Source of the DNA: Streptomyces sp. NRRL F-5122 | GTDB taxonomy: Bacteria > Actinomycetota > Actinomycetes > Streptomycetales > Streptomycetaceae | Reading direction: 5' to 3' | DNA length: 64,000 nt | Assembly (NCBI RefSeq): GCF_001507435.1 | Contig: NZ_LMWH01000026.1 | Span: 135,094 to 199,093, forward strand | Part shown: piece by piece, positions 22,114-31,255 of the stretch | Layout of the letters: each line of letters starts with the position of its first letter | How positions within the stretch are numbered: position 1 is the stretch's first letter | Program-made: the position numbers and the translations under genes | Notes under the pieces: generated by a model | Seen by the model: only the letters and a program-made list of their open reading frames with translations | What the model was told of the DNA's origin: nothing | Database searches by the model: none

Positions 22114-22437
22114 TTGACGGGCGGCGGCGGTGTGTCCGGCACCACCAACCAGTCGTTCTTCAAGGACGGCACCGCCGAGGTCATCACCGCCGTCACCGGC
22201 AACCCCGGCGGTTGACACACCTCGGTGTACGCAAAGGAGGAGGCGATCTGGATGGGCACGCGCGATGTCGACCATCCCTACGGCTTCGCCGCCTTCACCG
22301 TCGATCCCGGCCGCTTCCCCGGTGACACCGCGCGGATGCACGCGACGTACTACAGCCTCGACAAGCCGAACGGCGAGCTCAGCGTCTTCGAGCAGTTCAC
22401 CCTGCGCCGCAAGCGGTCCGACGGCCACCGTCACTGA
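22114..22437 (+). pseudogene. Broken C-terminal fragment, possibly of a secreted metallophosphatase
   Basis: One reading frame gives a protein-like sequence (VSGTTNQSFFKDGTAEV, then EEAIWMGTRDVDHPYG, AAFTVDPGRFPGD and LSVFEQFTLRR). An in-frame TGA lies at about 22213 between the two halves, and no upstream catalytic domain is present. The ending (small residues, FTVD, a charged strand and a final FTLRR) resembles the C-termini of secreted calcineurin-type metallophosphatases, but I am not certain. It looks like the tail of a decayed gene followed by its old terminator. Confidence 0.5.
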
Positions 22438-22439
22438 TC

Positions 22440-22487
22440 CACGGCGCGGACGACCATCGTGCCCCTCGCCAGGTCGTCCGCGCCGTG
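22440..22487 (+). terminator. Hairpin after the phosphatase remnant
   Basis: Sixteen-base complementary arms (22440-22455 and 22472-22487) flank a 16-base loop, two bases after the remnant's stop codon. It is probably the surviving terminator of the decayed gene. Confidence 0.6.
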
Positions 22488-22922
22488 CTCGCCGTCCGTC
22501 CGGCGGCGCCGACATGTGCCGGAGCTCGCCCCGGGCTCCCGCACACACCGCGACCGGCCTTCGGCTGTCCCGGGAACCCTTCCGCCGCCCGCGACCGCCG
22601 ATCGCTTCACCCGGCGGTGAATCACCCCGCGCCACCACCCCCCTGACGTCGTGCTCACCAGGTTCCGGCTGCCCCCGTACGCCCATGTGGTCCCTCGACG
22701 GCGCAGACATGGCACCCGCCCGGCCGGCAGCGTGCGCCGAGCCGGCACCCGAGACGCGAGTCCGTCCCCCGGCTGGCGCAGAGCGGGGGTGGCAGTGGCC
22801 GCGCCCACGGCGGCAGCGGCGCCGCCGGAGAAACGCGGGCTGAGCCGATCGGTGTAGCTGCCGTGCGCGAGGGCCTGTCGTCGCCGCAGGACGGGCACAG
22901 ATGGATCCGGAGGTGCTTGCGC
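22488..22922. other. Intergenic region before the PAS/SpoIIE gene
   Basis: No credible gene is seen in these 435 bases. The last bases hold GGAGG at 22911-22915, the ribosome site that sets the start of the next gene. The rest is high-GC sequence without clear repeats. Confidence 0.3.
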
Positions 22923-25220
22923 ATGCCCAGCGGTGACGTGCTCATCCTCATCGATGAGGCCGGCAGGGTGGTCGAGTGGGGGCATGCGGCCGAGGAGCTG
23001 TTCGGGTGGTCGGCCGAGGAGGCCGTCGGCCGGCACGTGTCCACACTCGTACGGGAGGACGCCGACGACACAGGACGCCGAAGAGGGGTCCCCGATGCGG
23101 CCGCGGTCCTGGTCAGACCGGTACTGCGCGGCACACGGGTGACATGGGAGGTACGGACGTCGTCGGAGCCCACGCCGGAGCAGGACGCGGCGATCCTGAA
23201 GACGCTGTTCACCCACTCCCCCACGGGACTGCACGTCCTCGACGACCGGCTTCGTGTCGTCCGCACGAGCACCCCCGGACTGCGCGACACATCCACGGGA
23301 CGCCTGCTCGGCACGCATTTCACCCGGGTGTACGACCTCGAGGACCCCGAGCGGGAGACGGCCGTGGCACAAGGCGTCCTCGACAGCGGCGCGGCGGTCG
23401 TCAACCGGCTCGTGCGAAGCGCGAGGACCCCGGGTGGGACCAAGCGCCGCGTCCACTCCGTCTCCTACGTCCGTCTGGAGGACTCCCGGGGCGAGGTGCT
23501 CGGGCTCGTGGCCTCCACCCTCGACGTCACCGATCGGGAGAACGCACGGGACCGGCTGGACCTCCTGAACTCCGTCCGCGCGCGGGTACGCCACGGCCCG
23601 AACGTGGGCGCCGTGTGCCAGGAGTTCGTCGAGGCGGTCGTTCCCGCCTTCGCGGGCATCGCCGTGGTCGAGGTCATCGACGACGTCGTCCGCGGCGAGG
23701 AGCCTCCGCTGGTCCCGGTCCGCGAGGACGTCCCCCTGCGCCGGGCGGCCTTCCACGGCGGTAGCCCGGCGCACCCGATGGCCGATGTACGCCCACCGCC
23801 GGCCGGCACGCCGTTCAGGAACGTGCTGTCCGATCTCCGGCCGCGCCTCGTCCCGATCGGAGAGGACAACCCCTGGCCGGCCGGGGACCCGGCCCGAGCC
23901 GCTGCCATCAGGAGAGCCGGCGCCCACTCGCTCATCGTGGCGCCTCTGGCACTGCGCGACCGGGCGCTGGGCATGGTCGCCTTCTACCGTGTCCACGAGC
24001 AGGACCCCTTCGAAGAGGAGGACCTCGAGGTGGCCTCCTCCGTGTGTGCGCATGCCGCGCTCTGTATCGAGGACGCCCGTCGCTACATGCGTGAGTGGAT
24101 CACCGCGGCCACCCTCCAGCGCAGGCTCCTGCCACAACAACCCACCACACAGAGCACCGTCGAGACCTGCCATCTGCACATCGCCGACCCGGAGGGCGGC
24201 GGCGCGTTCTGCGACACGATCGCGCTGCCCGGCGCACGGACCGCGCTGATCGTCGGTGACGTCGCCTGGCACGGCATCGCCGCGGCTCTCACGATGGGCT
24301 TCCTGCGCACCGCGCTGCACACCCTGGTCGCGCAGGACCTGCAGCCCGACGAGCTGCTCGCGCGCTTGAACGACACTGCCGACCGCCTCGCGGCGGCATG
24401 CGCCGCGCTGCCCCCCGATGATCCACTGCACACCGAACAGCTCACCGCAGGCTGCATCATCGCCGTCCACGACCCGATCGAGCTCAACTGTACGATCGCC
24501 CGGGCCGGCCTCCCCGAGCCGGTCGCCGTGTTCCCCGACGGGTCCACCGTCGTCCTGCCGGTGCCTCCCGGTCCCCCGCTCGCCGGAAAGGGCAACGCTC
24601 CCTTCCCCGCTGCCACCGTCAGCCTCCCCGAAGGAAGCACACTGGCGCTGGGCACGACCGGGCTCGCCCCGCAGGTCCTGATGCGGTCCGCGTCGCAGAA
24701 CACCTTCGCGGACGGCGTGGGCGCCGGGCCTCTGTCCGATCTCCGCGACGCCGTCGCCCATGCGCTCACGGGCTCGCCCCACACCGGCGACCAGGTGATG
24801 CTGTTCGCCCGGATGACGGCACTGCCCGGCGATCGCGTACTCACCCGCGCACTGCCCGCACATCCCGAAGCCGCGTCCATCGCCCGCAGGGCGACCCGCG
24901 ACCGGCTTCAGGCCTGGGACATGGACGAGGAGACCACGTTCACGGCCGAACTCATCGTCAGCGAACTCGTCAGCAACGCCATTCGCTACGGCGCACCGCC
25001 CCTGCAACTGCGCCTCATCCACGACCGCATGCTGACCTGCGAAGTCACCGACTCCGCCAGCAGCGCCCCCCATGTCAAACACGCGCGCACCGTCGACGAA
25101 GGCGGCCGGGGCCTGTTCATCATCTCGCACCTCACCGACCACTGGGGCACGCGCTATCACGACCGGGGAAAGACCATCTGGGCCGAGCAGCCGACCCGGC
25201 ACCGCACGCCCTCGTCATGA
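22923..25220 (+). CDS. PAS-GAF-SpoIIE-ATPase regulator with degenerate phosphatase domain
   Basis: The 765-residue protein has a PAS domain (1-75), a second PAS-like domain (about 90-215), a GAF domain (225-390), a SpoIIE/PP2C-like domain (395-620) and a C-terminal RsbW-type ATPase (630-765: ELIVSELVSNAIRYG and DEGGRGLFII). Such proteins control anti-sigma-factor partner switching. Several PP2C metal ligands are replaced: the usual GGDWYD reads GGGAFCD (Ala428), TDG reads TTG (Thr579), and DDVALL reads GDQVML. GDV is kept. The phosphatase is therefore probably inactive or altered, while the ATPase motifs look intact. The ATG at 22923 follows GGAGG and starts cleanly at the PAS fold; a GTG at 22863 is also open. 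No sigma factor is adjacent. Confidence 0.85.
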   Translation: MPSGDVLILIDEAGRVVEWGHAAEELFGWSAEEAVGRHVSTLVREDADDTGRRRGVPDAAAVLVRPVLRGTRVTWEVRTSSEPTPEQDAAILKTLFTHSPTGLHVLDDRLRVVRTSTPGLRDTSTGRLLGTHFTRVYDLEDPERETAVAQGVLDSGAAVVNRLVRSARTPGGTKRRVHSVSYVRLEDSRGEVLGLVASTLDVTDRENARDRLDLLNSVRARVRHGPNVGAVCQEFVEAVVPAFAGIAVVEVIDDVVRGEEPPLVPVREDVPLRRAAFHGGSPAHPMADVRPPPAGTPFRNVLSDLRPRLVPIGEDNPWPAGDPARAAAIRRAGAHSLIVAPLALRDRALGMVAFYRVHEQDPFEEEDLEVASSVCAHAALCIEDARRYMREWITAATLQRRLLPQQPTTQSTVETCHLHIADPEGGGAFCDTIALPGARTALIVGDVAWHGIAAALTMGFLRTALHTLVAQDLQPDELLARLNDTADRLAAACAALPPDDPLHTEQLTAGCIIAVHDPIELNCTIARAGLPEPVAVFPDGSTVVLPVPPGPPLAGKGNAPFPAATVSLPEGSTLALGTTGLAPQVLMRSASQNTFADGVGAGPLSDLRDAVAHALTGSPHTGDQVMLFARMTALPGDRVLTRALPAHPEAASIARRATRDRLQAWDMDEETTFTAELIVSELVSNAIRYGAPPLQLRLIHDRMLTCEVTDSASSAPHVKHARTVDEGGRGLFIISHLTDHWGTRYHDRGKTIWAEQPTRHRTPSS

Positions 25221-25429
25221 CCCCGATGCCATGCATCCACCGCGCGCGCCAAGCCCGATTGCCGCAGCGGCGTCACCCGTCGACACCGCATTCTGCGTGA
25301 TAGACACCTAGGAGGCACCGGCGGGAAGCGGACCGTGCGGTCGATCTTCACACAGCCGCGGGCCTGTGGCCTCACCGCAAGGCCACGCGTCGCAAGGCCA
25401 CACACCTCGCCGACGGAAGGTGGACGGGC

Positions 25430-26785
25430 GTGCAGCACTACGATCTGGTGATCCTGGGGGCGGGCAGCGGCAACATGCTGCTCGCCGACGAACTCGCCCA
25501 TCTGCGCACCGCCGTCGTGGAGCCGAACCGCTTCGGCGGCACGTGCCTGAACCGCGGGTGCATTCCCAGCAAGATGTACGTCCTTGTCGCCGACGCGGTC
25601 GAAGACGCCCGGGCCGCGGCCCGCCTCGGCGTCCATGCCGGCGTCGAGCGCGTCGACTGGAGGGCCGTCCGCGACCGGATCTTCCGGCGCATCGATCCGC
25701 TGCACGACGGCGCGCTGGACTACCGCAGGAAGAACGGCGTCGACGTGTACACCACGGAGGCACGATTCGTCGGGCCCAAGGTGCTGCAGGTGGGAACCGA
25801 GCGGATCACCGCCGACACGTTCGTCATCGCCGTCGGATCACGGCCCGTGGTGCCGGACATCCCGGGATTGGACTCCGTTCCCTTCCACACCTCGGACACC
25901 ATCATGCGGATCGACGACGTGCCCGCCTCCATGGCCGTCATCGGCGGCGGTTTCATCGCGGCGGAGTTCGGCCATGTATTCGACGCGTTCGGTACGGACA
26001 TCACGGTCGTGACGCGAGGTCCGCGCCTGCTGACCGGAGAGGACGAGCAGATCTCCGCCCGGTTCACCGAACTCGCCTCGCGGCGCCATCGCGTGCTGCT
26101 CGATGCCGACATCACCTCCGTCGAGCGGCGTTCCGGAGGTGTCGCGCTCACTGTGACCTCACCGGACGGGGATCAGGTGGTCGAAGCCGAGATGCTCCTG
26201 GTGTCGGCCGGACGCCGGCCCAACACCGATCGGCTGGACGCGGTCGCCGGCGGGCTGGAACTCGACGAACACGGCCATATCGTGACCGACTCGGCCTACC
26301 GCACGTCGGTACCCGGCATCTGGGCCCTGGGTGACGTGGCCAATCACTTTCAGCTCAAGCACATGGCGAACGCCGAATCGCGGATCGTACGCCACAACAT
26401 TCTGCATCCCGAAGACCTGCGCACCCTGCCCAACGCCTTGGCGCCGCACGCTGTCTTCACCAGCCCGCAGATCGCCGGTGTCGGACTGACCGAGCAGGAG
26501 GCTCGCAACCGCCGGATCGGCTATCTGGCGAGTGTCCGCGACTACGCCGACACCGCATACGGATGGGCGCTGGAGGACACCACGAGCTTCGTGAAGGTCC
26601 TGGCGAGTCCTCACGACCGCAGGCTTTTGGGGGCACACATCATCGGCCCTCAAGCGGCGACGCTCATCCAGCCGTTGCTCCAGGCCATGACGCTGGGCCT
26701 CACGGTGGACCAGATCGGCCGGGACGTCCTGTACATCCATCCCGCACTCACCGAAGTCGTGGAACAGGCCCTTCTGGCCTTGTAG
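25430..26785 (+). CDS. mtr: Mycothione reductase
   Basis: This 451-residue member of the FAD/NAD(P) disulfide reductase family has an N-terminal FAD motif (LVILGAGSGNM), the redox-active pair Cys39 and Cys44 in GGTCLNRGCIPSK, an NAD(P)H-binding motif (VIGGGFIAAEFGHVF), a second FAD contact (GIWALGDVAN) and the C-terminal dimer motif with the catalytic His (HPALTEVVEQALL). The short GSGN after the first glycines and the overall pattern match mycothione reductase rather than lipoamide dehydrogenase. It reduces mycothiol disulfide with NADPH and keeps the actinobacterial thiol pool reduced in the cytoplasm. The GTG start follows GGAAGGTGG. It stands alone. Confidence 0.86.
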   Translation: MQHYDLVILGAGSGNMLLADELAHLRTAVVEPNRFGGTCLNRGCIPSKMYVLVADAVEDARAAARLGVHAGVERVDWRAVRDRIFRRIDPLHDGALDYRRKNGVDVYTTEARFVGPKVLQVGTERITADTFVIAVGSRPVVPDIPGLDSVPFHTSDTIMRIDDVPASMAVIGGGFIAAEFGHVFDAFGTDITVVTRGPRLLTGEDEQISARFTELASRRHRVLLDADITSVERRSGGVALTVTSPDGDQVVEAEMLLVSAGRRPNTDRLDAVAGGLELDEHGHIVTDSAYRTSVPGIWALGDVANHFQLKHMANAESRIVRHNILHPEDLRTLPNALAPHAVFTSPQIAGVGLTEQEARNRRIGYLASVRDYADTAYGWALEDTTSFVKVLASPHDRRLLGAHIIGPQAATLIQPLLQAMTLGLTVDQIGRDVLYIHPALTEVVEQALLAL

Positions 26786-27200
26786 TTGGGACGGGACACC
26801 GCGGCGCTCGGACAACGGTGATTCCCTCGGTTGCAGGTCGGACGGATAGCATGAGGCAGGTATCGCTGGAATCGGACTGCGCCCATTCCCTCGGTGAGCG
26901 CCTGGGACGACGCTTTCACCGATCTGCACGGCGCCAGGCGGATCACCGTGCGGACCGTGACGCGCCCAATGCCTGCCGTCGATATGGCGTCCACTCTCGG
27001 TCACCGGGCCCGAGCCGTCTTTCCCCCCGGCGCACGGTCCTTGTGCTCGGACGCAGTCCGCTCATGCCGTCGACCGGGGGCCGGGCCGCACGACGGCGGC
27101 AGACGATACGACGCTCAACTTTCGCCAGTACTGGCCTGTTTGACGAATCAAAAGATCAATAACCTGGCATCTGACGGCAGGCATCTACCTGAGGAGTTCC
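26786..27200. other. Intergenic region before the first P450 gene
   Basis: This 415-base stretch has no credible gene. The final 80 bases are more A/T-rich (around 27125-27165, with a TTGACG box at 27140-27145) and end in a GAGGAG ribosome site before the P450 start, so the promoter is probably there. Confidence 0.35.
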
Positions 27201-28427
27201 GTGTCCGCTGCGCAGCAGCTTCCCGACATCCTTTCGCCCGAGTTCGCCGCGGATCCCTACCCCGCCTATGCGGTGATGCGGGAAGAAAAGCCCCTGATCT
27301 GGCACGAGGCCACCAAGAGCTACATAATCTCCCGTTACGAAGACGTGGAACGTGTCTTCAAGGACAAACAGAGCCAGTTCACCACCGACAACTACGACTG
27401 GCAGCTCGAACCGGTCCACGGCAAGACGATCCTGCAGCTCAGCGGCCGTGAACACGCGGTGCGCCGGGCTCTGGTCGCCCCCGCGTTCCGGGGCAGCGAC
27501 CTGCAGGAGAAGTTCCTGCCGGTCATCGAGCGCAACTCGCGCGAACTCATCGACGCCTTCCGGCACTCCGGATCCGCCAACATCGTCGGCGACTACGCAA
27601 CCCGTTTCCCTGTCAACGTCATCGCGGACATGCTGGGCCTGGACAAGGCCGACCACGCCCGGTTCCACGGCTGGTACACGGCTGTCATCGCCTTCCTCGG
27701 CAACCTGTCCGGCGATCCCGAGGTGACAGCCGCAGGAGAACGCACCCGGGTGGAATTCGCCGAGTACATGATCCCGATCATCCGCGAGCGGCGCGACAGC
27801 CTGGGTGACGACCTGCTGTCCACACTGTGTGCCGCCGAGGTCGACGGCGTCCGCATGAGCGACGAGGACATCAAGGCCTTCTGCAGCCTGCTGCTGGCCG
27901 CCGGCGGGGAGACCACCGACAAGGCGATCGCCAGCATCCTGGCGAACCTGCTGGTCAACCCCGACCAGTTGGCGGCCGTCCGCGAGGACCGCAGCCTGAT
28001 CCCCGCCGCCTTCGCGGAGACCCTCCGCTACACGCCGCCGGTCCACATGATCATGCGGCAGTCGGCCACCGAGGTCGAGCTCACCGGTGGCACCGTCCCT
28101 GCCGGCGCCACCGTCACCTGCCTCATCGGCGCCGCCAACCGGGACCAGCAGCGCTACCGTGAGCCCGACCGGTTCGACATCTTCCGTGACGACCTCACCA
28201 CGACCTCGGCGTTCTCCGCCGCCGCCGACCACCTCGCATTCGCCCTCGGCAGGCACTTCTGCGTGGGCGCGCTGCTGGCCAAGGCCGAGGTCGAGGTCGG
28301 TGTGAACCAACTGCTGGACGCCATGCCCGACCTCCGTCTCGCCGACGGATTCGACCCGGTCGAGCAGGGCGTCTTCACCCGCGGCCCGAAGGCCCTGCCG
28401 GTGAACTTCACACCGTCCGCCGCCTGA
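27201..28427 (+). CDS. Cytochrome P450 with intact canonical motifs
   Basis: The 408-residue protein is a soluble bacterial class P450. The I-helix oxygen motif is AAGGETTD, the K-helix ExxR is ETLR (Glu273 to Arg276), and the haem-ligand loop is FALGRHFCVG with Cys354. P450s insert oxygen into organic substrates with electrons from ferredoxin and ferredoxin reductase; no such partner lies beside it. The GTG start follows a GAGGAG site. It converges on the conservon's own P450 gene, 69 bases away, with a shared hairpin. Pairs of P450 genes near conservons are known in Streptomyces, so a functional link is plausible but not proven. The substrate is unknown. Confidence 0.93.
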   Translation: MSAAQQLPDILSPEFAADPYPAYAVMREEKPLIWHEATKSYIISRYEDVERVFKDKQSQFTTDNYDWQLEPVHGKTILQLSGREHAVRRALVAPAFRGSDLQEKFLPVIERNSRELIDAFRHSGSANIVGDYATRFPVNVIADMLGLDKADHARFHGWYTAVIAFLGNLSGDPEVTAAGERTRVEFAEYMIPIIRERRDSLGDDLLSTLCAAEVDGVRMSDEDIKAFCSLLLAAGGETTDKAIASILANLLVNPDQLAAVREDRSLIPAAFAETLRYTPPVHMIMRQSATEVELTGGTVPAGATVTCLIGAANRDQQRYREPDRFDIFRDDLTTTSAFSAAADHLAFALGRHFCVGALLAKAEVEVGVNQLLDAMPDLRLADGFDPVEQGVFTRGPKALPVNFTPSAA

Positions 28428-28451
28428 TGCCGCTCTCCCGCTGAATTGCCT

Positions 28452-28488
28452 CCTCCGCGTGCCGGGGATCCCGCCCGGCACGCGGAGG
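28452..28488. terminator. Bidirectional hairpin between the two P450 genes
   Basis: Perfect 15-base arms (28452-28466 and 28474-28488) enclose a 7-base loop in the 69-base gap between convergent genes. It should stop transcripts from both sides. Confidence 0.8.
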
Positions 28489-28496
28489 GCATGGGG

Positions 28497-29762
28497 CTAC
28501 CGCACCTGCGGAGTGAACTGCACCGGAAGCGAGGTCAGACCCCGCATCCAGATGGACGGGCGCCACGTCAGCTCCTCCGGTTCCACGGCCAGTACGAGGT
28601 CGGGAAGGTGTTCCAGGAGGGTCTCCACCGCCGTCCGTGCCATCACGTCCGCCAGGAGCGGTGCCGGATACGGGCAGCGGTGTTCGCCGTTGCTGAAGGA
28701 CAGATGAGCGGAGTTCTCGGCGCCGACATGTGATTCCGGCCAGATGTGCGGGTCCGTGTTGGCGGCCGCGAGACCGAGGACCAGGCAGTCGCCCTCGCGG
28801 ATGAGACGTCCGCCGAGCTGTGTGTCACGTACGGCCCAGCGCCCGATGAAGTTCTGCGTCGGTGTGTCCAGCCACAACACCTCGTTGAGCGCGTCGCCGA
28901 CACTGACACGGCCGCCCGAGACGTTGACCGCGAAGCGCTCGTCGGTCAGCAGCAGCCGCAGGGTGTTGCAGATCCAGTTGGCGGTCGGCTGCTGTGCCGC
29001 GGCGATGACGGAGATCAGGTCCTGCACGATCTCCTCGTCGCTGAGCCCGGCGGGATCCAGCAGCATGCGCGATGTGACGTCGGGACCGGGCCGCTCCCGC
29101 TTCTCCTTCACCAGTTGCATGACGCGTTCACCGACACGCGTGTACGCCGCCACCGGGTCGTCTCCCTCACCGGCGTCGAGGGAGATCCGCAGATCCTCGA
29201 CGAGACGCTCGGTGTCCGCGCTGCCCTGCGGCATGCCGCACATCCACAGCACGCCACGGGCGGGCAGGGCGTGCGCGTACGTGCTCATCAGCTCCGCCTG
29301 GCCGCTGCCGGAGAACGAGGAGATCAGCTGATCGGCGATCAGCTGGCACTCGCGGGCCAGCTCGAACTGGTCCACGCCCTCCAGCGCCTGGGTGATGACA
29401 CCCGCGCGGCGCTGATGCTCCGCTCCCTCGGTGAACAGCACGGAGGGCTGGTAGCCCACATACGGCAGAAGAGGCCAGTCGTCCGGGATGTGCGGCCACT
29501 GGTTCCACCGCCGGGAGTCCCGTGCGAACAGCTCGTCGTGCACGGTCACATAGCAGACCTCGGGGTAACCGAGCACCAGCCAGGCGGGGATGCCGCCGTC
29601 GAGCAGCACCGGCGCGACCGCCCCGTGCTTCTGGCGCATGGCGCGGTAGAGCTGCGACGGCGTCTGCTGGTACTCCAGTCCGGCCAGATGCACGGCGGAC
29701 GAGTGCGCGGGGCACCCTGGAGGAGGATTGTTCGTGGACGGGGAGTCGGCGGTGTCGCTCAC
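28497..29762 (-). CDS. Conservon-linked cytochrome P450 lacking ExxR (CYP157-like)
   Basis: The 421-residue protein has a P450-like haem loop (FSNGEHRCPYP, Cys363), but the K-helix reads NEVLW (Glu294 to Trp297), so the arginine of the otherwise near-universal ExxR motif is missing. The I-helix reads AAAQQPTAN in place of the usual AGxDT oxygen-activation motif. The CYP157 family of Streptomyces is known for this ExxR loss and for its place in conservons. The start overlaps the stop of the GTPase gene by four bases (ATGA), so it is the fifth gene of the operon. It may be an unusual oxygenase or a non-catalytic haem sensor; this is inference. Confidence 0.9.
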   Translation of the reverse strand: MSDTADSPSTNNPPPGCPAHSSAVHLAGLEYQQTPSQLYRAMRQKHGAVAPVLLDGGIPAWLVLGYPEVCYVTVHDELFARDSRRWNQWPHIPDDWPLLPYVGYQPSVLFTEGAEHQRRAGVITQALEGVDQFELARECQLIADQLISSFSGSGQAELMSTYAHALPARGVLWMCGMPQGSADTERLVEDLRISLDAGEGDDPVAAYTRVGERVMQLVKEKRERPGPDVTSRMLLDPAGLSDEEIVQDLISVIAAAQQPTANWICNTLRLLLTDERFAVNVSGGRVSVGDALNEVLWLDTPTQNFIGRWAVRDTQLGGRLIREGDCLVLGLAAANTDPHIWPESHVGAENSAHLSFSNGEHRCPYPAPLLADVMARTAVETLLEHLPDLVLAVEPEELTWRPSIWMRGLTSLPVQFTPQVR

Positions 29763-30379
29763 GGTGTCCTCTCCTGGGCCATCGCCAGTGTGTACAGGTG
29801 GTCCACCAGAGCGATGAGGACCTCCTTGACCGAGCCCCTGACCCGTGCGTCGCAGTCGATCATGGGCACGTGCTCACCCAGGGCTAGTGCCTGACGGATC
29901 TCGTCGAGCGTGAACCGGCTCTCGTCGCCGTCGAAGCGGTTGACCGCCACCACGAAGGGCGTCTTGTGGTGTTCGAGCCGGTCGATCGCGTACCAGGAGT
30001 CCGCCATGCGGCGGGTGTCCACGAGGACGACCGCGCCGAGCGTGCCGGAGAACAGCCGGTCCCACAGGAACCAGAAGCGCTCCTGACCGGGTGCGCCGAA
30101 CAGGTAGAGCACCATCTGCTCGTTCAGGCTGATGCGCCCGAAGTCGAAGGCGACGGTCGTGGTGGTCTTGCGTTCCACACCGGCCGTCTCGTCGATGCCT
30201 TCACCCGCCTGCGTCATCACCTCTTCGGTGTTCAGCGGCCGGATCTCGCTGACCGAGCGGACCAAGGTGGTCTTGCCGACGCCGAAGCCGCCCACGACGA
30301 TGATCTTCAGACCGGTCTCGGCGGCATCGGCCAGCGGCGTGCGCTGCAAGGGCAGCTCAGAGGTGGCGGAGTCCATCAA
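29759..30379 (-). CDS. cvnD: Conservon small GTPase (CvnD)
   Basis: The 206-residue protein is a Ras-like GTP-binding protein with the P-loop GGFGVGKTT, the G3 motif as LFGAPGQERF and a G4-like VNRFDGDE. In Streptomyces conservons CvnD acts with CvnA, B and C in a membrane-linked complex likened to G-protein signalling. The reading frame begins ATGATG, so the first or second ATG may serve. It overlaps the end of the CvnC gene by 23 bases and the P450 start by 4, showing coupled translation. Confidence 0.93.
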   Translation of the reverse strand: MMDSATSELPLQRTPLADAAETGLKIIVVGGFGVGKTTLVRSVSEIRPLNTEEVMTQAGEGIDETAGVERKTTTTVAFDFGRISLNEQMVLYLFGAPGQERFWFLWDRLFSGTLGAVVLVDTRRMADSWYAIDRLEHHKTPFVVAVNRFDGDESRFTLDEIRQALALGEHVPMIDCDARVRGSVKEVLIALVDHLYTLAMAQERTP

Positions 30380-30713
30380 GCACTTCCTGGAGCAGGGTTG
30401 TTTCGGGGAGGCCCGCGACGGACTCGGCGGCGCGGGGGTGCCGGGCGCTGACCTTGCCCATGTCGTGCAGGTCGCCCAGCAGAATGCGTACGACGGTGAT
30501 GGGGAGCTTCAACTCGGCAGCGATCTCGACCAGTGCCGTCGGATGCCGGCACAGTTCGAGGATCCGAACATGCTCCGACTGCATCCCTGCGGTGGGTTCG
30601 CACTCACTGACGATCAGCGTGACCAGGTCGAAGGTGTCGTCGGCTTCGCTGCGACCGTCCGTGACCATGTACAGCCGGTCCGGATCGCCGACGTCCACGG
30701 GTTTGCGGATCAC
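30357..30713 (-). CDS. cvnC: Conservon DUF742 protein (CvnC)
   Basis: The 118-residue protein matches the DUF742 family: RLYMVTDGRSE near the N-terminus and a winged-helix-like core (HVRILELCRHPTALVEIAAELKLPITVVRILLGDLHDMG). The family is found almost only as the third member of actinobacterial conservons. The GTG start at 30713 overlaps the CvnB stop (GTGA), giving the usual length; the longer open frame from 30872 runs through the CvnB gene. It probably bridges the roadblock protein and the GTPase. Confidence 0.92.
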   Translation of the reverse strand: MIRKPVDVGDPDRLYMVTDGRSEADDTFDLVTLIVSECEPTAGMQSEHVRILELCRHPTALVEIAAELKLPITVVRILLGDLHDMGKVSARHPRAAESVAGLPETTLLQEVLDGLRHL

Positions 30714-31165
30714 GCGGAGGCACCCGGGCCGACGGAGGCGCGCGGCTCGGCCCTCAGATGGTCCCCGATCTGCTCCACCAGCTCCGTCATGTGATGACCC
30801 ACCACGCCCGGGTCGGCGCTCTCCTGCGCGACGACCGCGAGGTGCGCGCCCTCGCCCGCCTCCACGATGCACAGCAGGCCGCCGTGGAACTCGGTCATGG
30901 AGTGCCGGACACCGCCGGATCCGTCACCGAACTCGGCTGAGGCACCCTGGGAGAGGGCTTGGATACCGGAGCAGATGGCCGCCAACTGGTCGGCCTGGTC
31001 TTCGGTCAAGTGCTCCGTCCAGCACAGCTTCAGGCCGTCCCGCGACAGGACGAGAGCGTGGCGCGTGCCCGGCGTACGCTCCAGCAGGTTTCCCAGAAGC
31101 CAGGTAAGGCTGTTGTCAGTGGTCTCCATCGTGGGCGGGGCGGGTTCTGACCGGTCGAAGGTCAC
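30710..31165 (-). CDS. cvnB: Conservon roadblock/LC7 protein (CvnB)
   Basis: The 151-residue protein has the roadblock/LC7 fold signature (LTWLLGNLLERTPGTRHALVLSRDGLKL and an LLCIVEAGEGAHLAVVA strand pair). These proteins act as scaffolds or nucleotide-state regulators for small GTPases, here probably CvnD. It lies 90 bases after the CvnA stop and overlaps CvnC by 4 bases. A second in-frame ATG about 12 residues in is an alternative start. Confidence 0.92.
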   Translation of the reverse strand: MTFDRSEPAPPTMETTDNSLTWLLGNLLERTPGTRHALVLSRDGLKLCWTEHLTEDQADQLAAICSGIQALSQGASAEFGDGSGGVRHSMTEFHGGLLCIVEAGEGAHLAVVAQESADPGVVGHHMTELVEQIGDHLRAEPRASVGPGASA

Positions 31166-31255
31166 CCGACCCGTTCCTCCAATCCAACGTGGTGCGGCGA
31201 ATCGATGCGGGGGGTGGTGGGCTGGGGCGCCCAGGCTGTGCGGAGGGTTTGGCCC

